Below are positions 31,397 through 39,936 of a stretch of 64,000 nt of DNA, in pieces. Every line of letters starts with the position of its first letter. Position 1 is the first letter of the stretch. Position numbers and translations under genes: made by a program. The DNA is from Halovibrio salipaludis (GTDB lineage Bacteria; Pseudomonadota; Gammaproteobacteria; Pseudomonadales; Oleiphilaceae). The stretch spans positions 62,001 through 126,000 of the forward strand of contig NZ_NSKD01000002.1 of assembly GCF_002286965.1 (NCBI RefSeq). Reading direction: 5' to 3'. The notes under the pieces are model-generated. The model was not told the origin of the DNA. It searched no databases and saw nothing but the letters and a program-made list of their open reading frames with translations.

Positions 31397-32533
31397 ATGG
31401 AGCAACCCAACCCGGATCAGGCCGCCTGGCTGGACACCCCGCAACAGCTGGATGACTGGCTGGCTGCTCTGCCGCCGGAGTATCCCGTCGGCATGGACTC
31501 CGAATTCGAACGGGTGACCACCTTCCATGCGATCCCGGGGCTGGTGCAGCTGGCCGCAGCAGGGGGCACCGCGCTGGTGGAACCCCGGGCGGCCGAGGGT
31601 TCCGGAGCGCTGCGCAGGCTGCTGGAGGACCCGGAACGGCCGAAACACCTTTACGCCATGAGTGAGGACATCGAGCTGTTCCGCGACTGGCTTGGTGTCC
31701 GTGTGCGCGGCGCCCTGGACCTTCAGCTGGCGGCGGCTTTTGCCGGCCATGGTATGTCCGTGGGCTATGCCAGGCTGGTCGAATCCTGTCTCGGAGTGGC
31801 CCTCGGCAAGGGCGAAACCCGGTCGGACTGGCTGGCACGCCCGCTGTCCGATGCCCAGCTCTACTACGCCGTGGCCGATGTGCATTACCTGCGCCCGCTC
31901 CATGAGCAGCTTATGGAGCAGGTTACGGCCAGGGGGTTCCAGGAGGCTCTGGCCGAGGAGAGCCGGACCTGGTGCGAACGCCAGAGCGTGGCTGATGCTC
32001 CTGAATCCTACTACCTGAGACTTACCGGGGCCTGGCGGCTGCGCCCGGGCAACCAGGCCGTACTGCGGGCACTGTGCGCCTGGCGTGAGCATCGGTGCCG
32101 GGAACTGGATCGCCCGCGTGGCCGGGTCATTGAGGACCGGTTTCTGATCCGTCTGGCCGAAGCGGTACCGCGCAGCCGTAAGGCGCTTGCGGCCATCGAG
32201 GATATGCCGAGCGGGGTCGTGCGGCGCGAGGGTGATGCGCTTCTGGCGGTGATTTCAGAGGTGGTTGAGGGTCCGGAGCAGTCCCTCGAGCCCATACCGG
32301 CGCCGTTAACCCGCAGTGAGAAGAATCATTACCGGAACGTAAAGCGGATTCTGGCCGAGCAGGCGGAAAGCCTGGGTCTGCCGCTGGAACTCATCGCTTC
32401 TAGGCGTTATCTTGAGCCAGCCGTCCGCACCGGTCTGCGTGAGGGCCGGCTGCCCGAGCTTCTGACGCAGGGTTGGCGCGGCCGGGCACTGGCACCCCGC
32501 AGAGAGGAACTGGAAGCCTGTTTCCATGAGTGA
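31397..32533 (+). CDS. rnd: Ribonuclease D
   Basis: 3'-5' exoribonuclease of the DEDD family that trims tRNA and other stable RNA precursors. The catalytic domain shows GMDSEFER (first Asp and Glu), AMSEDIELF and YYAVADVHYL (final DEDDy Asp and Tyr spacing). An HRDC domain follows at about 205-285. The ATG at 31397 is preferred, with GGAG six bases upstream; a GTG at 31385 overlapping the recR stop would add four residues. 378 residues. It ends inside the start of ycgL. Confidence 0.93.
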   Translation: MEQPNPDQAAWLDTPQQLDDWLAALPPEYPVGMDSEFERVTTFHAIPGLVQLAAAGGTALVEPRAAEGSGALRRLLEDPERPKHLYAMSEDIELFRDWLGVRVRGALDLQLAAAFAGHGMSVGYARLVESCLGVALGKGETRSDWLARPLSDAQLYYAVADVHYLRPLHEQLMEQVTARGFQEALAEESRTWCERQSVADAPESYYLRLTGAWRLRPGNQAVLRALCAWREHRCRELDRPRGRVIEDRFLIRLAEAVPRSRKALAAIEDMPSGVVRREGDALLAVISEVVEGPEQSLEPIPAPLTRSEKNHYRNVKRILAEQAESLGLPLELIASRRYLEPAVRTGLREGRLPELLTQGWRGRALAPRREELEACFHE

Positions 32534-32786
32534 CAAGCATCTGATCAGCATCTACCGCAGCAGCAAGCGTGAAGGCATGTACGTGTTCGTGCCAAGGGAG
32601 ACAGATCCGGCCACGCTTCCGTCATCACTGATGACCTATTTTGGCCATCCGATTCATGCCATGGATCTGGTACTGACCCCGGACCGGAAGCTGGCACGGG
32701 CCAGTGCCAGTGATGTGATTGCGGCGATCGGGGACCAGGGCTTCTATCTCCAGATGCCCCCTAAGGAGACGGAGGTTACCGGTTAG
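32526..32786 (+). CDS. ycgL: YcgL-family protein
   Basis: 86-residue protein with the YcgL signature ISIYRSSKREGMYVFV at the N-terminus and GFYLQMPPKE at the end. The structure is known for the family but the cellular function is not settled. It overlaps the rnd 3' end by eight bases; rnd-ycgL adjacency is conserved in pseudomonads, suggesting a link to RNA processing. Confidence 0.9.
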   Translation: MSDKHLISIYRSSKREGMYVFVPRETDPATLPSSLMTYFGHPIHAMDLVLTPDRKLARASASDVIAAIGDQGFYLQMPPKETEVTG

Positions 32787-32790
32787 GTCC

Positions 32791-33135
32791 ATGGACATGC
32801 TGCTGACTGAATACAATATTGCCTGGGCGGTCTATCTGCTTGGCTTCCTGGTCGTCTACCGCTTCTGGGCTGTGATCGTGTGGTGGTTGCCACTGCGCAT
32901 CCTCCGCCAGTTCCTCAAGGGCCTGTTCGCGGTGGTTCTGCTGACCCCGGTGGCCTCGGAGCGGGCCGCGGAATGGCTGGTGCCCGCGTGGCTGAATTTC
33001 TTCTATGCCGTGGTGCTTGAACAGCCGGACGTGATGGGGCGCACCCTGTTTGTCTACGCACTCGCCGCCATTGTCATGCTGCTCGCGCTGGCCCTGGATT
33101 CCGGCTGGGTTCGCTACCGGCGCCGGAAAAGCTGA
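32791..33135 (+). CDS. Small inner-membrane protein of unknown function
   Basis: 114 residues with three predicted membrane helices (about 8-28, AWAVYLLGFLVVYRFWAVIVW; 36-52; 84-102, LFVYALAAIVMLLALALDS) and a basic C-terminal RYRRRKS, which would be cytoplasmic. The start is ATG 32791, or ATG 32797 two codons later, nine bases after an AGG. Located four bases after ycgL and before the VWA gene. No function recognised. Confidence 0.7.
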   Translation: MDMLLTEYNIAWAVYLLGFLVVYRFWAVIVWWLPLRILRQFLKGLFAVVLLTPVASERAAEWLVPAWLNFFYAVVLEQPDVMGRTLFVYALAAIVMLLALALDSGWVRYRRRKS

Positions 33136-33179
33136 CACCCGCTTGACCAGCGCTTTCATTCCGCGGGATTCCTGCTATA

Positions 33180-33197
33180 GGTTGAATGTAATCAACC
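33180..33197. promoter_or_regulatory. Palindrome in front of the VWA gene
   Basis: GGTTGA-N6-TCAACC forms a perfect interrupted palindrome 17 bases before the start codon. A TATAGG at 33176 with TTTCAT at 33154 could be a weak promoter just upstream, so the palindrome might be an operator or a 5' leader hairpin. Confidence 0.35.
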
Positions 33198-33214
33198 GCT
33201 TTAATAAGGCCACC

Positions 33215-35704
33215 ATGGGAAAGTCAGCGTTCAGATCGTTCCACGCACTCCTGACCATTCTGCTGCTCACGGTGACGTGGCTGGTGAGCGCCCAGGCGCA
33301 GGAACAGGCCTCCGAGGCACCGGAGCTGCCCGACAACATCGACGTGCGGTTTGTGGTGGATGTTTCCGGGAGCATGAAACGCACCGACCCCGACAATCTG
33401 CGGGGACAGGCAGTGCCCATGCTGGCGGAACTCATGCCTGAAGGGGCCCGTAGTGGCCTGTGGACCTTTGCGCGTTACGTCAACATGCTGGTACCTCTGG
33501 AAGAGGTTGATGACCAGTGGCGCCAAGAGATGCGGGATGCCCGTTCCCGCATCGGTTCCCCCGGCCAGTACACCCATATAGGCCGTGCGCTGGAGACCGC
33601 CACCGAGGATTTCTGGCCTGGTGGGGGCTACGACAACACCCATGTGGTTCTGCTGACCGACGGCATGGTGGATGTCCCGGAAGGGGAGGAAGCCAGCCGG
33701 GAAGAGCGCCAGCGCATCCTTGATGACGTGCTCGGTCACTTCCGCGAGCACGGCGCGCGTCTGCATACCATCGCGCTTTCCGATGAAGCCGATCGGCCGC
33801 TGCTGGAGCAGCTCGCCGCCGAGACCGGGGGCCATCACGCCATTGCCCGCTCCGATTCGGAGCTGATCAGCGCCTTCCTCTCAGCCTTTGGGGCAGCTTC
33901 TCCAACGGAAGAAGTGCCGCTTGAGAACAACGGCTTCTCCATCGATGACAGCGTGGATGAATTCACCGCGCTGATCTTCCGGGATCAGGGCAGTGAGTCC
34001 GCGGAACTCGTTGATCCCTCGGGCAATCGGGTGACGCGCAACAGCCTGCCGGAAAAGGCCCGCTGGCACCGTGCGGAGACCTATGATCTGGTGACCATTC
34101 CGGATCCCGCGACCGGGCGCTGGGAGGTGGATGCCATGGTGGGGCCGGACAGCCGCATCAAGGTGGTGAGTGAGCTGCGCATGGCCGCGGGTGATCTGCC
34201 CACACGCTTCTTCGCGTCGGACATTCTGGATCTGGAAGTGGCCTTCTATGAGGACGGTGACAGGCTGACGGATGAGGATTTCCTTGGCGTCATGGATGTC
34301 CGGGCGGAGATCCGGAATGCGGAAGGTGACCGTCAGGGAACCGTCCGGCTTTCCGGCGACCGCGTTCCCTCCAATGGCATTTTCAATGGCGAAATCCGGA
34401 CCCTGACCGAACCCGGGCAATACGAGGTCCGGCTTATCGGTGAAGGCGAAACCTTCCAGCGCAGCCAGCGCCAGAAGGTAACACTGGCCCCACCTTTTGA
34501 CACGGAGATCCAGGGCCTTGGAACCGGCGACGACAGCCGGTGGACGTTCCGGGTAATGCCGCGGGATCCAGGGTTGGAGGCGGACAGTATCCAGGTCGAG
34601 GCTTCAGTGACAGGCCCGGATGGTGAAATAAGGAAGCAGGCACTGGAGCCGGTCTCAGGCAGCAGCGAACGCATACTGACCCTCCATGGCGAGCGGGGTG
34701 AGGGCACCTATCAGGTACGTCTCCGTATGCAGGCGGAAACCCAGGACGGACGGGAAGTGTCGCTGGATACTCCCGCTTTCGCGGCGCAATTCCCGCGAAA
34801 GGCGGATACGGCGGACTACCGGACGCTCGAGCCCGAACCCCGGCAGCCTGAACCGGCACCCGAGCCGGAGCCTGCGCCCGAGCCCGAGCCCGAGACCCCG
34901 TCCGAACCTGAACAGAAAGAGCCACTGTTTGATCCCGAGCCGGTTGAAGTGCCGGAAGAGCCGTCTGAACCGGAGGCCGGCATCAACTGGCTGCTCTGGG
35001 GCAGTGCCGGCGGCGGCCTGATCGGGCTGGCCGCCATCGCGGGTGGACTCTGGTGGTGGCTGCGTCGGCGTGGCAACGGCGGTGAACAGGAGACAGGGTC
35101 GCCGGAGTCTCCCGTCGAACCTGAAACGGAACCCTCGGATGCGGTCGCTGATCAGGAAGAGCCGGCCCTGGAAGTGGATCTGGAGCCGGAGCCGGAGCCG
35201 GAGATGCAGGAGGGCGAGCCTGAACAGGACGAGGGAACCTCGCTTGCCGAGGCGGCGGCTGCGTACCAGGCGCAGCAGACGGATCCCGGTGATGAAACAG
35301 CCTCCGAGTCGGAGGCTGCGGACACCGACGAGAGCAGCCCGGCCGACGAAGCCATCCCCACAGTGGACGACATGGACACCACTGTCGGATCCGGTGAACC
35401 GGATCCGGCTTCAGGAATGGACACTGAGCCAGAGCAACAGGAACCGGAAACGGAAGAAGCGTCGGATTCCGGGGCGCAGGAGGAGACCGGCGAGCAGGAT
35501 GAGGGTATTCCGACCCTTGGCGATGACGAGCCCCCCGAGGAGCCGGAGGCACTGGCCGACCAGATCCTGGAAGAGAACCAGCAGAACGCGGATGAGGATG
35601 AGTTCTCGCTTGAGGACTTCGACATTTCCGAATTCGATGACCTTCCGGACCAGGAGGACGGGGCGGATTCCGGAGAAGAGGACGACGGAAACCGTGATCG
35701 CTGA
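33215..35704 (+). CDS. Membrane-anchored von Willebrand factor A protein
   Basis: 829 residues from ATG 33215 (AAGG six bases upstream); the longer frame upstream overlaps the previous gene. Signal peptide LLTILLLTVTWLVSAQAQ, then a VWA domain (about 40-230) with MIDAS motif DVSGSM and the threonine/aspartate loops (TDGMVD). Beta-sandwich regions follow to about residue 530, then a PEPEP-type linker, one transmembrane helix (about 590-615, LLWGSAGGGLIGLAAIAGGL ending in WWWLRRR) and a roughly 210-residue strongly acidic cytoplasmic tail (E, P, D and Q). It looks like the gammaproteobacterial TIGR03503-type family. The MoxR and CoxE-like genes follow. Confidence 0.8.
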   Translation: MGKSAFRSFHALLTILLLTVTWLVSAQAQEQASEAPELPDNIDVRFVVDVSGSMKRTDPDNLRGQAVPMLAELMPEGARSGLWTFARYVNMLVPLEEVDDQWRQEMRDARSRIGSPGQYTHIGRALETATEDFWPGGGYDNTHVVLLTDGMVDVPEGEEASREERQRILDDVLGHFREHGARLHTIALSDEADRPLLEQLAAETGGHHAIARSDSELISAFLSAFGAASPTEEVPLENNGFSIDDSVDEFTALIFRDQGSESAELVDPSGNRVTRNSLPEKARWHRAETYDLVTIPDPATGRWEVDAMVGPDSRIKVVSELRMAAGDLPTRFFASDILDLEVAFYEDGDRLTDEDFLGVMDVRAEIRNAEGDRQGTVRLSGDRVPSNGIFNGEIRTLTEPGQYEVRLIGEGETFQRSQRQKVTLAPPFDTEIQGLGTGDDSRWTFRVMPRDPGLEADSIQVEASVTGPDGEIRKQALEPVSGSSERILTLHGERGEGTYQVRLRMQAETQDGREVSLDTPAFAAQFPRKADTADYRTLEPEPRQPEPAPEPEPAPEPEPETPSEPEQKEPLFDPEPVEVPEEPSEPEAGINWLLWGSAGGGLIGLAAIAGGLWWWLRRRGNGGEQETGSPESPVEPETEPSDAVADQEEPALEVDLEPEPEPEMQEGEPEQDEGTSLAEAAAAYQAQQTDPGDETASESEAADTDESSPADEAIPTVDDMDTTVGSGEPDPASGMDTEPEQQEPETEEASDSGAQEETGEQDEGIPTLGDDEPPEEPEALADQILEENQQNADEDEFSLEDFDISEFDDLPDQEDGADSGEEDDGNRDR

Positions 35705-35740
35705 CGGTCACTGACCATGAGTGGACGTGTTTCCGCTTTT

Positions 35741-35767
35741 GGGGCCAACCGCTTACTTGTTGGCCCC
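35741..35767. repeat. Inverted repeat between VWA and MoxR genes
   Basis: GGGGCCAAC (35741-35749) and GTTGGCCCC (35759-35767) form a perfect 9-bp stem with a 9-nt loop. No T tract follows on either strand, so it is not an ordinary terminator. Its right arm contains the candidate -35 element of the next promoter. Confidence 0.6.
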
Positions 35768-35786
35768 GACGCCCTGCCTATATACT
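35758..35786 (+). promoter_or_regulatory. Probable promoter for the MoxR-CoxE pair
   Basis: TTGTTG (35758-35763), a 17-bp spacer and TATACT (35781-35786) form a good sigma-70 match. The leader to the MoxR ATG would be about 70 nt. The -35 overlaps the right arm of the inverted repeat at 35741-35767, so hairpin or operator control is possible. Confidence 0.45.
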
Positions 35787-35863
35787 TCGCACCTCGCAGA
35801 AGGCCGGACCCTGATTGAGCAGGGCTCCATGGCCGCAGGTTTCCTGACTGAGGTGTTGCTGAC

Positions 35864-36706
35864 ATGAAATTTGAGGGTACCGAGAATTACGTTGCCACGG
35901 ATGAGCTCCAGATGGCGGTCAACGCGGCCATCACGCTGGAGCGCCCGCTCCTGATCAAGGGCGAACCCGGTACCGGCAAGACCATGCTGGCCGAGGAGAT
36001 GGCGCGGGGCGTCGGCGCCGAGCTGATTACCTGGCACATCAAGTCCACCACCAAGGCGCAGCAGGGGCTCTATGAGTACGACGCGGTTTCGCGCCTGCGT
36101 GACTCCCAGCTGGGTTCCGACAAGGTTCACGACATCGGTAACTACATCGTCAAGGGCAAGCTCTGGGAAGCGTTCGAGGCAGACCAGCGGGCTGTGCTCC
36201 TGATCGACGAGATCGACAAGGCGGATATCGAATTTCCCAACGACCTGCTGCAGGAACTCGACCGCATGGAGTTCTATGTGTACGAGACGCAGCAGCAGGT
36301 GGTGGCCAAGCAGCGCCCCATCGTGGTCATCACCAGTAACAACGAGAAGGAGCTTCCGGATGCTTTCCTCCGCCGGTGCTTCTTCCACTACATCGATTTC
36401 CCCGACCACGACACCATGAAGGAGATCGTGGACGTTCACTTCCCGGGCATCCAGCAGCAGCTGGTGCAGGATGCGCTGGAGATCTTCTTCGATGTGCGCC
36501 GTGTTCCCGGCCTCAAGAAGAAGCCCTCCACCTCCGAGCTGATTGACTGGCTCAAGCTGCTGATGGCGGATGATCTGGCCCAGAAGGTGATCCAGGACAA
36601 GGACACCTCCAATGCGCTGCCGCCGCTCTACGGTGCGCTGGTCAAGAACGAACAGGATGTGCACCTGCTTCAGAAACTGGCATTCATGGCGCGCCGGCGT
36701 CGCTGA
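35864..36706 (+). CDS. MoxR-family AAA+ ATPase
   Basis: 280-residue AAA+ ATPase of the MoxR group, which acts as a chaperone for maturation of protein complexes together with VWA-domain partners. Walker A GEPGTGKT (residues 41-48), Walker B LLIDEIDKAD, sensor 1 VVITSNNEKELP, arginine finger FLRRCFF. It is followed after 41 bases by the CoxE-like VWA gene and preceded by the membrane VWA gene, so both predicted partners are adjacent. The client is unknown. Confidence 0.9.
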   Translation: MKFEGTENYVATDELQMAVNAAITLERPLLIKGEPGTGKTMLAEEMARGVGAELITWHIKSTTKAQQGLYEYDAVSRLRDSQLGSDKVHDIGNYIVKGKLWEAFEADQRAVLLIDEIDKADIEFPNDLLQELDRMEFYVYETQQQVVAKQRPIVVITSNNEKELPDAFLRRCFFHYIDFPDHDTMKEIVDVHFPGIQQQLVQDALEIFFDVRRVPGLKKKPSTSELIDWLKLLMADDLAQKVIQDKDTSNALPPLYGALVKNEQDVHLLQKLAFMARRRR

Positions 36707-36747
36707 TACGCTGACTGAAGCGCGGATCCACTGACAGCGGGGGCCCT

Positions 36748-37926
36748 ATGCTCATCGACTTTTTCCTGGAAGTGCGCCGTGCCGGAGTGCCGGCCAGCCT
36801 GCGGGAATTCCTGGACCTGACCGAGGCGCTCCAGAAGCGCCTGGCATTTGCCGATCTGGAGGATTTCTACTTCCTGAGCCGCCTGTGCCTGGTGAAGGAC
36901 GAGCGCCATTACGACAAGTTCGACCGGGCATTCGATGCCTATTTCAAGGGCATCGAGAACCTGGATGAACTGCTTGAGGCGCTGATTCCCGATGACTGGC
37001 TGCGCTCCGAGTTCGAGAAACACCTTTCCGAAGAGGAAAAGGCGCAGATCGACTCCCTTGGAGGCCTCGAGGAGCTGATCGAGACCTTCAAGAAGCGCAT
37101 GGACGAGCAGACCGACCGCCACGAGGGTGGCAACAAGTGGATCGGGACCGGTGGTACGTCGCCTTTCGGCGCCAATGGCTATAACCCGGAAGGCTATCGC
37201 ATCGGCCAGGAGAAAGGCCGGCACGGGCGCGCGGTCAAGGTCTGGGAGAAGCGCGAATACCGGGATCTGGATGACAACGTCACCATCAGCTCGCGCAACA
37301 TCAAGGTGGCGCTCAAGCGCCTGCGCAAGTTCGCCCGGGAGGGTGCGCCCGAGCACCTGGATATGGACGACACCATCCGCAACACCGCCCGCAATGGGGG
37401 ATACCTGGATCTGAAAATGGTCCCGGAACGCCACAACGCGGTGAAGGTGCTGCTGTTCTTTGATGTGGGTGGCTCCATGGACCCGCACGTGAAAGTCTGC
37501 GAGGAGCTGTTTTCGGCCTGCCGGGAGGAGTTCAAGCACCTGGAGTACTATTACTTCCACAACTTCGTCTACGAGGGTGTCTGGAAGGACAGCAGCCGCC
37601 GTACCACGGAGATCACGCCCACCTGGGAGGTGATCAACACCTATCCCTCGGATTACAAGGTGGTCTTTGTGGGCGACGCCACCATGGCGCCCTATGAGGT
37701 CAGCCATCCAGGCGGTTCGATCGAGCACTGGAACGAGGAGGCGGGCTCGACCTGGTTCCAGCGCCTTACGGACCACTTCAGCAAGGTGGTCTGGCTCAAC
37801 CCGCTGCCCGAGGATTACTGGGGGCAGGGTGGTTCCCTGGGGATGATCCAGAAGCTGGTGGGCTTCCAGATGTACCCGATGACCCTGGAGGGGCTGGAGT
37901 CGGCGATGCGCTATCTCAGCCGCTGA
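36748..37926 (+). CDS. CoxE-like VWA-domain protein
   Basis: 392-residue cytoplasmic protein, the usual partner of a MoxR ATPase. The N-terminal helical part begins LIDFFLEVRRAGVPASLREF; the C-terminal VWA domain has VLLFFDVGGSMDPH with the MIDAS DxGxS pattern, VYEGVW and VFVGDATMAPYE. The arrangement parallels RavA-ViaA and CoxD-CoxE pairs, where the ATPase and VWA protein help insert cofactors or assemble membrane complexes. No metalloenzyme gene is adjacent to name as the client. Confidence 0.85.
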   Translation: MLIDFFLEVRRAGVPASLREFLDLTEALQKRLAFADLEDFYFLSRLCLVKDERHYDKFDRAFDAYFKGIENLDELLEALIPDDWLRSEFEKHLSEEEKAQIDSLGGLEELIETFKKRMDEQTDRHEGGNKWIGTGGTSPFGANGYNPEGYRIGQEKGRHGRAVKVWEKREYRDLDDNVTISSRNIKVALKRLRKFAREGAPEHLDMDDTIRNTARNGGYLDLKMVPERHNAVKVLLFFDVGGSMDPHVKVCEELFSACREEFKHLEYYYFHNFVYEGVWKDSSRRTTEITPTWEVINTYPSDYKVVFVGDATMAPYEVSHPGGSIEHWNEEAGSTWFQRLTDHFSKVVWLNPLPEDYWGQGGSLGMIQKLVGFQMYPMTLEGLESAMRYLSR

Positions 37927-37942
37927 GCCACATCGCACACGG

Positions 37943-37971
37943 ATGACGTGACCGTAAAAAGGCTTTAAGAT
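37943..37971 (+). promoter_or_regulatory. Candidate fadD promoter
   Basis: ATGACG (37943-37948) and TAAGAT (37966-37971) are 17 bp apart in the 96-bp gap before fadD; each matches 4 of 6 consensus bases. No recognisable FadR- or PsrA-type operator was seen. Confidence 0.3.
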
Positions 37972-38022
37972 CCGAAGCCACAAAAACACTAATCAAACGA
38001 CAGGTTACTCAGGAGATCCGTC

Positions 38023-39687
38023 ATGGATATGGAGCAGTTTTTCAAAGAGAAGTACCCGTCAGATCTCTCCCGGGAGGTGGACACGAACCAGTACAGCACC
38101 ATGCTGGATGTGTTCGAGAAATCCGTGGCGCGGTTTGCGGACCGGCCCGCGTTCAGTGGTGTGGGCGTGACACTGACGTACCGGGATCTGGACCACTACA
38201 GCCGCGCGTTCGCAGCCTGGCTCCAGAACGAGACGGATCTCCAGCAGGGCGATCGCATCGCGATCCAGATGCCCAATATTCCCCAGTACCCGATCGCTAT
38301 CTTTGGTGCCATGCGGGCCGGTCTGGTGGTGGTGAACACCAACCCGCTCTACACCACCCGCGAGATGGAGCACCAGTTCAACGATTCCGGTGCCCGGGCC
38401 CTGATCGTCCTGGCGAACATGGCGAGCAATGTTGAGAAGGTGCTGCCGAACACGGGCCTTGAGCACGTCATCGTCACCGAGCTTGCGGATCTGCACAAGC
38501 CGCTCAAGCGCAAGCTTATGAACAGCGTGGTCAAACACGTGAAGAAGATGGTGCCGGCCTACAATCTGCCGAAGGCGCACGCCTTCCCGAAAGTGCTCAG
38601 GACCGGCGCCGGCCTTACCTACAGGCCCGTCAGCATCCAGCGCGAGGACATTGCGGTGCTGCAGTACACCGGTGGCACCACGGGCGTGGCCAAGGGTGCC
38701 ATGCTGACCCATTCCAACCTGGTTTCGAACCTGCTCCAGGTCAAGCCGATGGTTGAGAAGCAGATGGATGAGGGCAGGGAAGTGGTGGTCGCGCCGCTGC
38801 CGCTGTACCACATCTATTCGTTCACCATGAACTGCGGTGTCATGCTGGAAAGTGGCAGTCACAGTATCCTGATTCCGAACCCGCGTGATATCCCGGGCTT
38901 CGTCAAGGAGCTGAAGAAATGGCAGTTCACGGTGTTCATGGGTCTGAACACGCTGTTCGTGGCGCTGGCAAACAACGAGGATTTCCGCAACCTGGATTTC
39001 AGTAACCTGAAGATCACGGTTGCCGGGGGCATGGCACTGACCAAGCCAACGGCGGATCAGTGGCAGCAGGTCACCGGCTGCGAGATCACTGAGGGCTATG
39101 GCCTGACGGAAACCTCGCCGGTAGTGAGCCTGAACCCGCTTGGAAACGCGCAGGTCGGCACTATTGGTATCCCGATTCCGGGAACTCTGATCAAGACCGT
39201 TGACGACGAGGGTAATGATCAGCAGGTCGGTGAGGCCGGCGAGCTCTGCGTCCAGGGGCCACAGGTGATGAAGGGGTACTGGCAGCGCCCTGAGGAGACC
39301 AGCAAGTCCATTGACTCAGAAGGCTGGTTCCGCACTGGTGACGTGGCCATGATCCAGGAGGATGGTTTTGTACGGATCGTGGACCGCAAGAAGGACATGA
39401 TTCTGGTATCCGGTTTCAACGTCTATCCGAATGAGATCGAGGACGTTGTGATGGGGAATCCGAAGGTTCTGGAGTGTGCCGCCGTGGGCGTTCAGGATGA
39501 CAAGAGCGGTGAGGCGGTGAAGATCTTTGTGGTCGCGAAGGAGCAGGATGTGACCAAAGAGGAGATCATCAAGTACTGCCGTGAGAACCTGACGGCCTAT
39601 AAGGTGCCGAAGCATGTTGAATTCCGGGATGAGCTGCCCAAGAGTAACGTCGGCAAGATTCTGCGGAAGGAGCTTCGGGACAGCTGA
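38023..39687 (+). CDS. fadD: Long-chain fatty acid-CoA ligase
   Basis: Activates fatty acids to acyl-CoA via an acyl-AMP, the entry step of beta-oxidation, at the inner membrane. 554 residues. AMP-binding P-loop YTGGTTGVAKGAML (about 212-225), GYGLTETSP, GWFRTGDVAM and the C-terminal DRKKDMILVSGFNVYP and catalytic Lys in PKSNVGKILRKEL. ATG follows AGGAGA at a six-base spacing. It has its own candidate promoter and a strong terminator, so it is probably monocistronic. Confidence 0.95.
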   Translation: MDMEQFFKEKYPSDLSREVDTNQYSTMLDVFEKSVARFADRPAFSGVGVTLTYRDLDHYSRAFAAWLQNETDLQQGDRIAIQMPNIPQYPIAIFGAMRAGLVVVNTNPLYTTREMEHQFNDSGARALIVLANMASNVEKVLPNTGLEHVIVTELADLHKPLKRKLMNSVVKHVKKMVPAYNLPKAHAFPKVLRTGAGLTYRPVSIQREDIAVLQYTGGTTGVAKGAMLTHSNLVSNLLQVKPMVEKQMDEGREVVVAPLPLYHIYSFTMNCGVMLESGSHSILIPNPRDIPGFVKELKKWQFTVFMGLNTLFVALANNEDFRNLDFSNLKITVAGGMALTKPTADQWQQVTGCEITEGYGLTETSPVVSLNPLGNAQVGTIGIPIPGTLIKTVDDEGNDQQVGEAGELCVQGPQVMKGYWQRPEETSKSIDSEGWFRTGDVAMIQEDGFVRIVDRKKDMILVSGFNVYPNEIEDVVMGNPKVLECAAVGVQDDKSGEAVKIFVVAKEQDVTKEEIIKYCRENLTAYKVPKHVEFRDELPKSNVGKILRKELRDS

Positions 39688-39711
39688 TTGGGTTCAGTTG
39701 CCGTTACTTGG

Positions 39712-39741
39712 AAACCCCGTCTGGTTCAGGCGGGGTTTTTT
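39712..39741 (+). terminator. Rho-independent terminator after fadD
   Basis: AACCCCG (39713-39719) pairs with CGGGGTT (39731-39737); a wobble and a C-G pair extend the stem inward. A six-T run follows (39736-39741). Located 25 bases after the fadD stop. Confidence 0.92.
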
Positions 39742-39787
39742 GGTCTATGGATGCTCAAGATACAAGCCTGACGAGGGGCTGCCGGGC

Positions 39788-39899
39788 GGAGTGAGGAGGG
39801 GACTGTTGATCGGGAAACGCTGTAAATACGTCCCTGTACGCTGCTCTTCCGCCATCCATGGCTCCAGAGCTTCCCGATCAACAGTCCCCTCCTCACTCC
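39788..39899. repeat. 112-bp palindromic element with 29-bp perfect arms
   Basis: Positions 39788-39816 and 39871-39899 are perfect 29-bp inverted repeats (outer end GGAGTGAGGAGGGG, inner end TTGATCGGGAA) around a 54-bp spacer that contains TAAATACGTCCCTGTACG. The element fills the space between the fadD terminator and hrpA. It encodes no protein, has no transposase, and no target-site duplication was obvious. The form suggests a non-autonomous mobile or intergenic repeat family. Confidence 0.85.
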
Positions 39900-39936
39900 A
39901 CCTTTGAGATCCCTGCATTCCGGAGCGCATCTGTCA

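Noticed and set aside
39788-39899. Integron attC site
   Set aside because: Arms lack the RYYYAAC/GTTRRRY boxes, no integrase or cassette is present, and the arms are perfect rather than imperfect.
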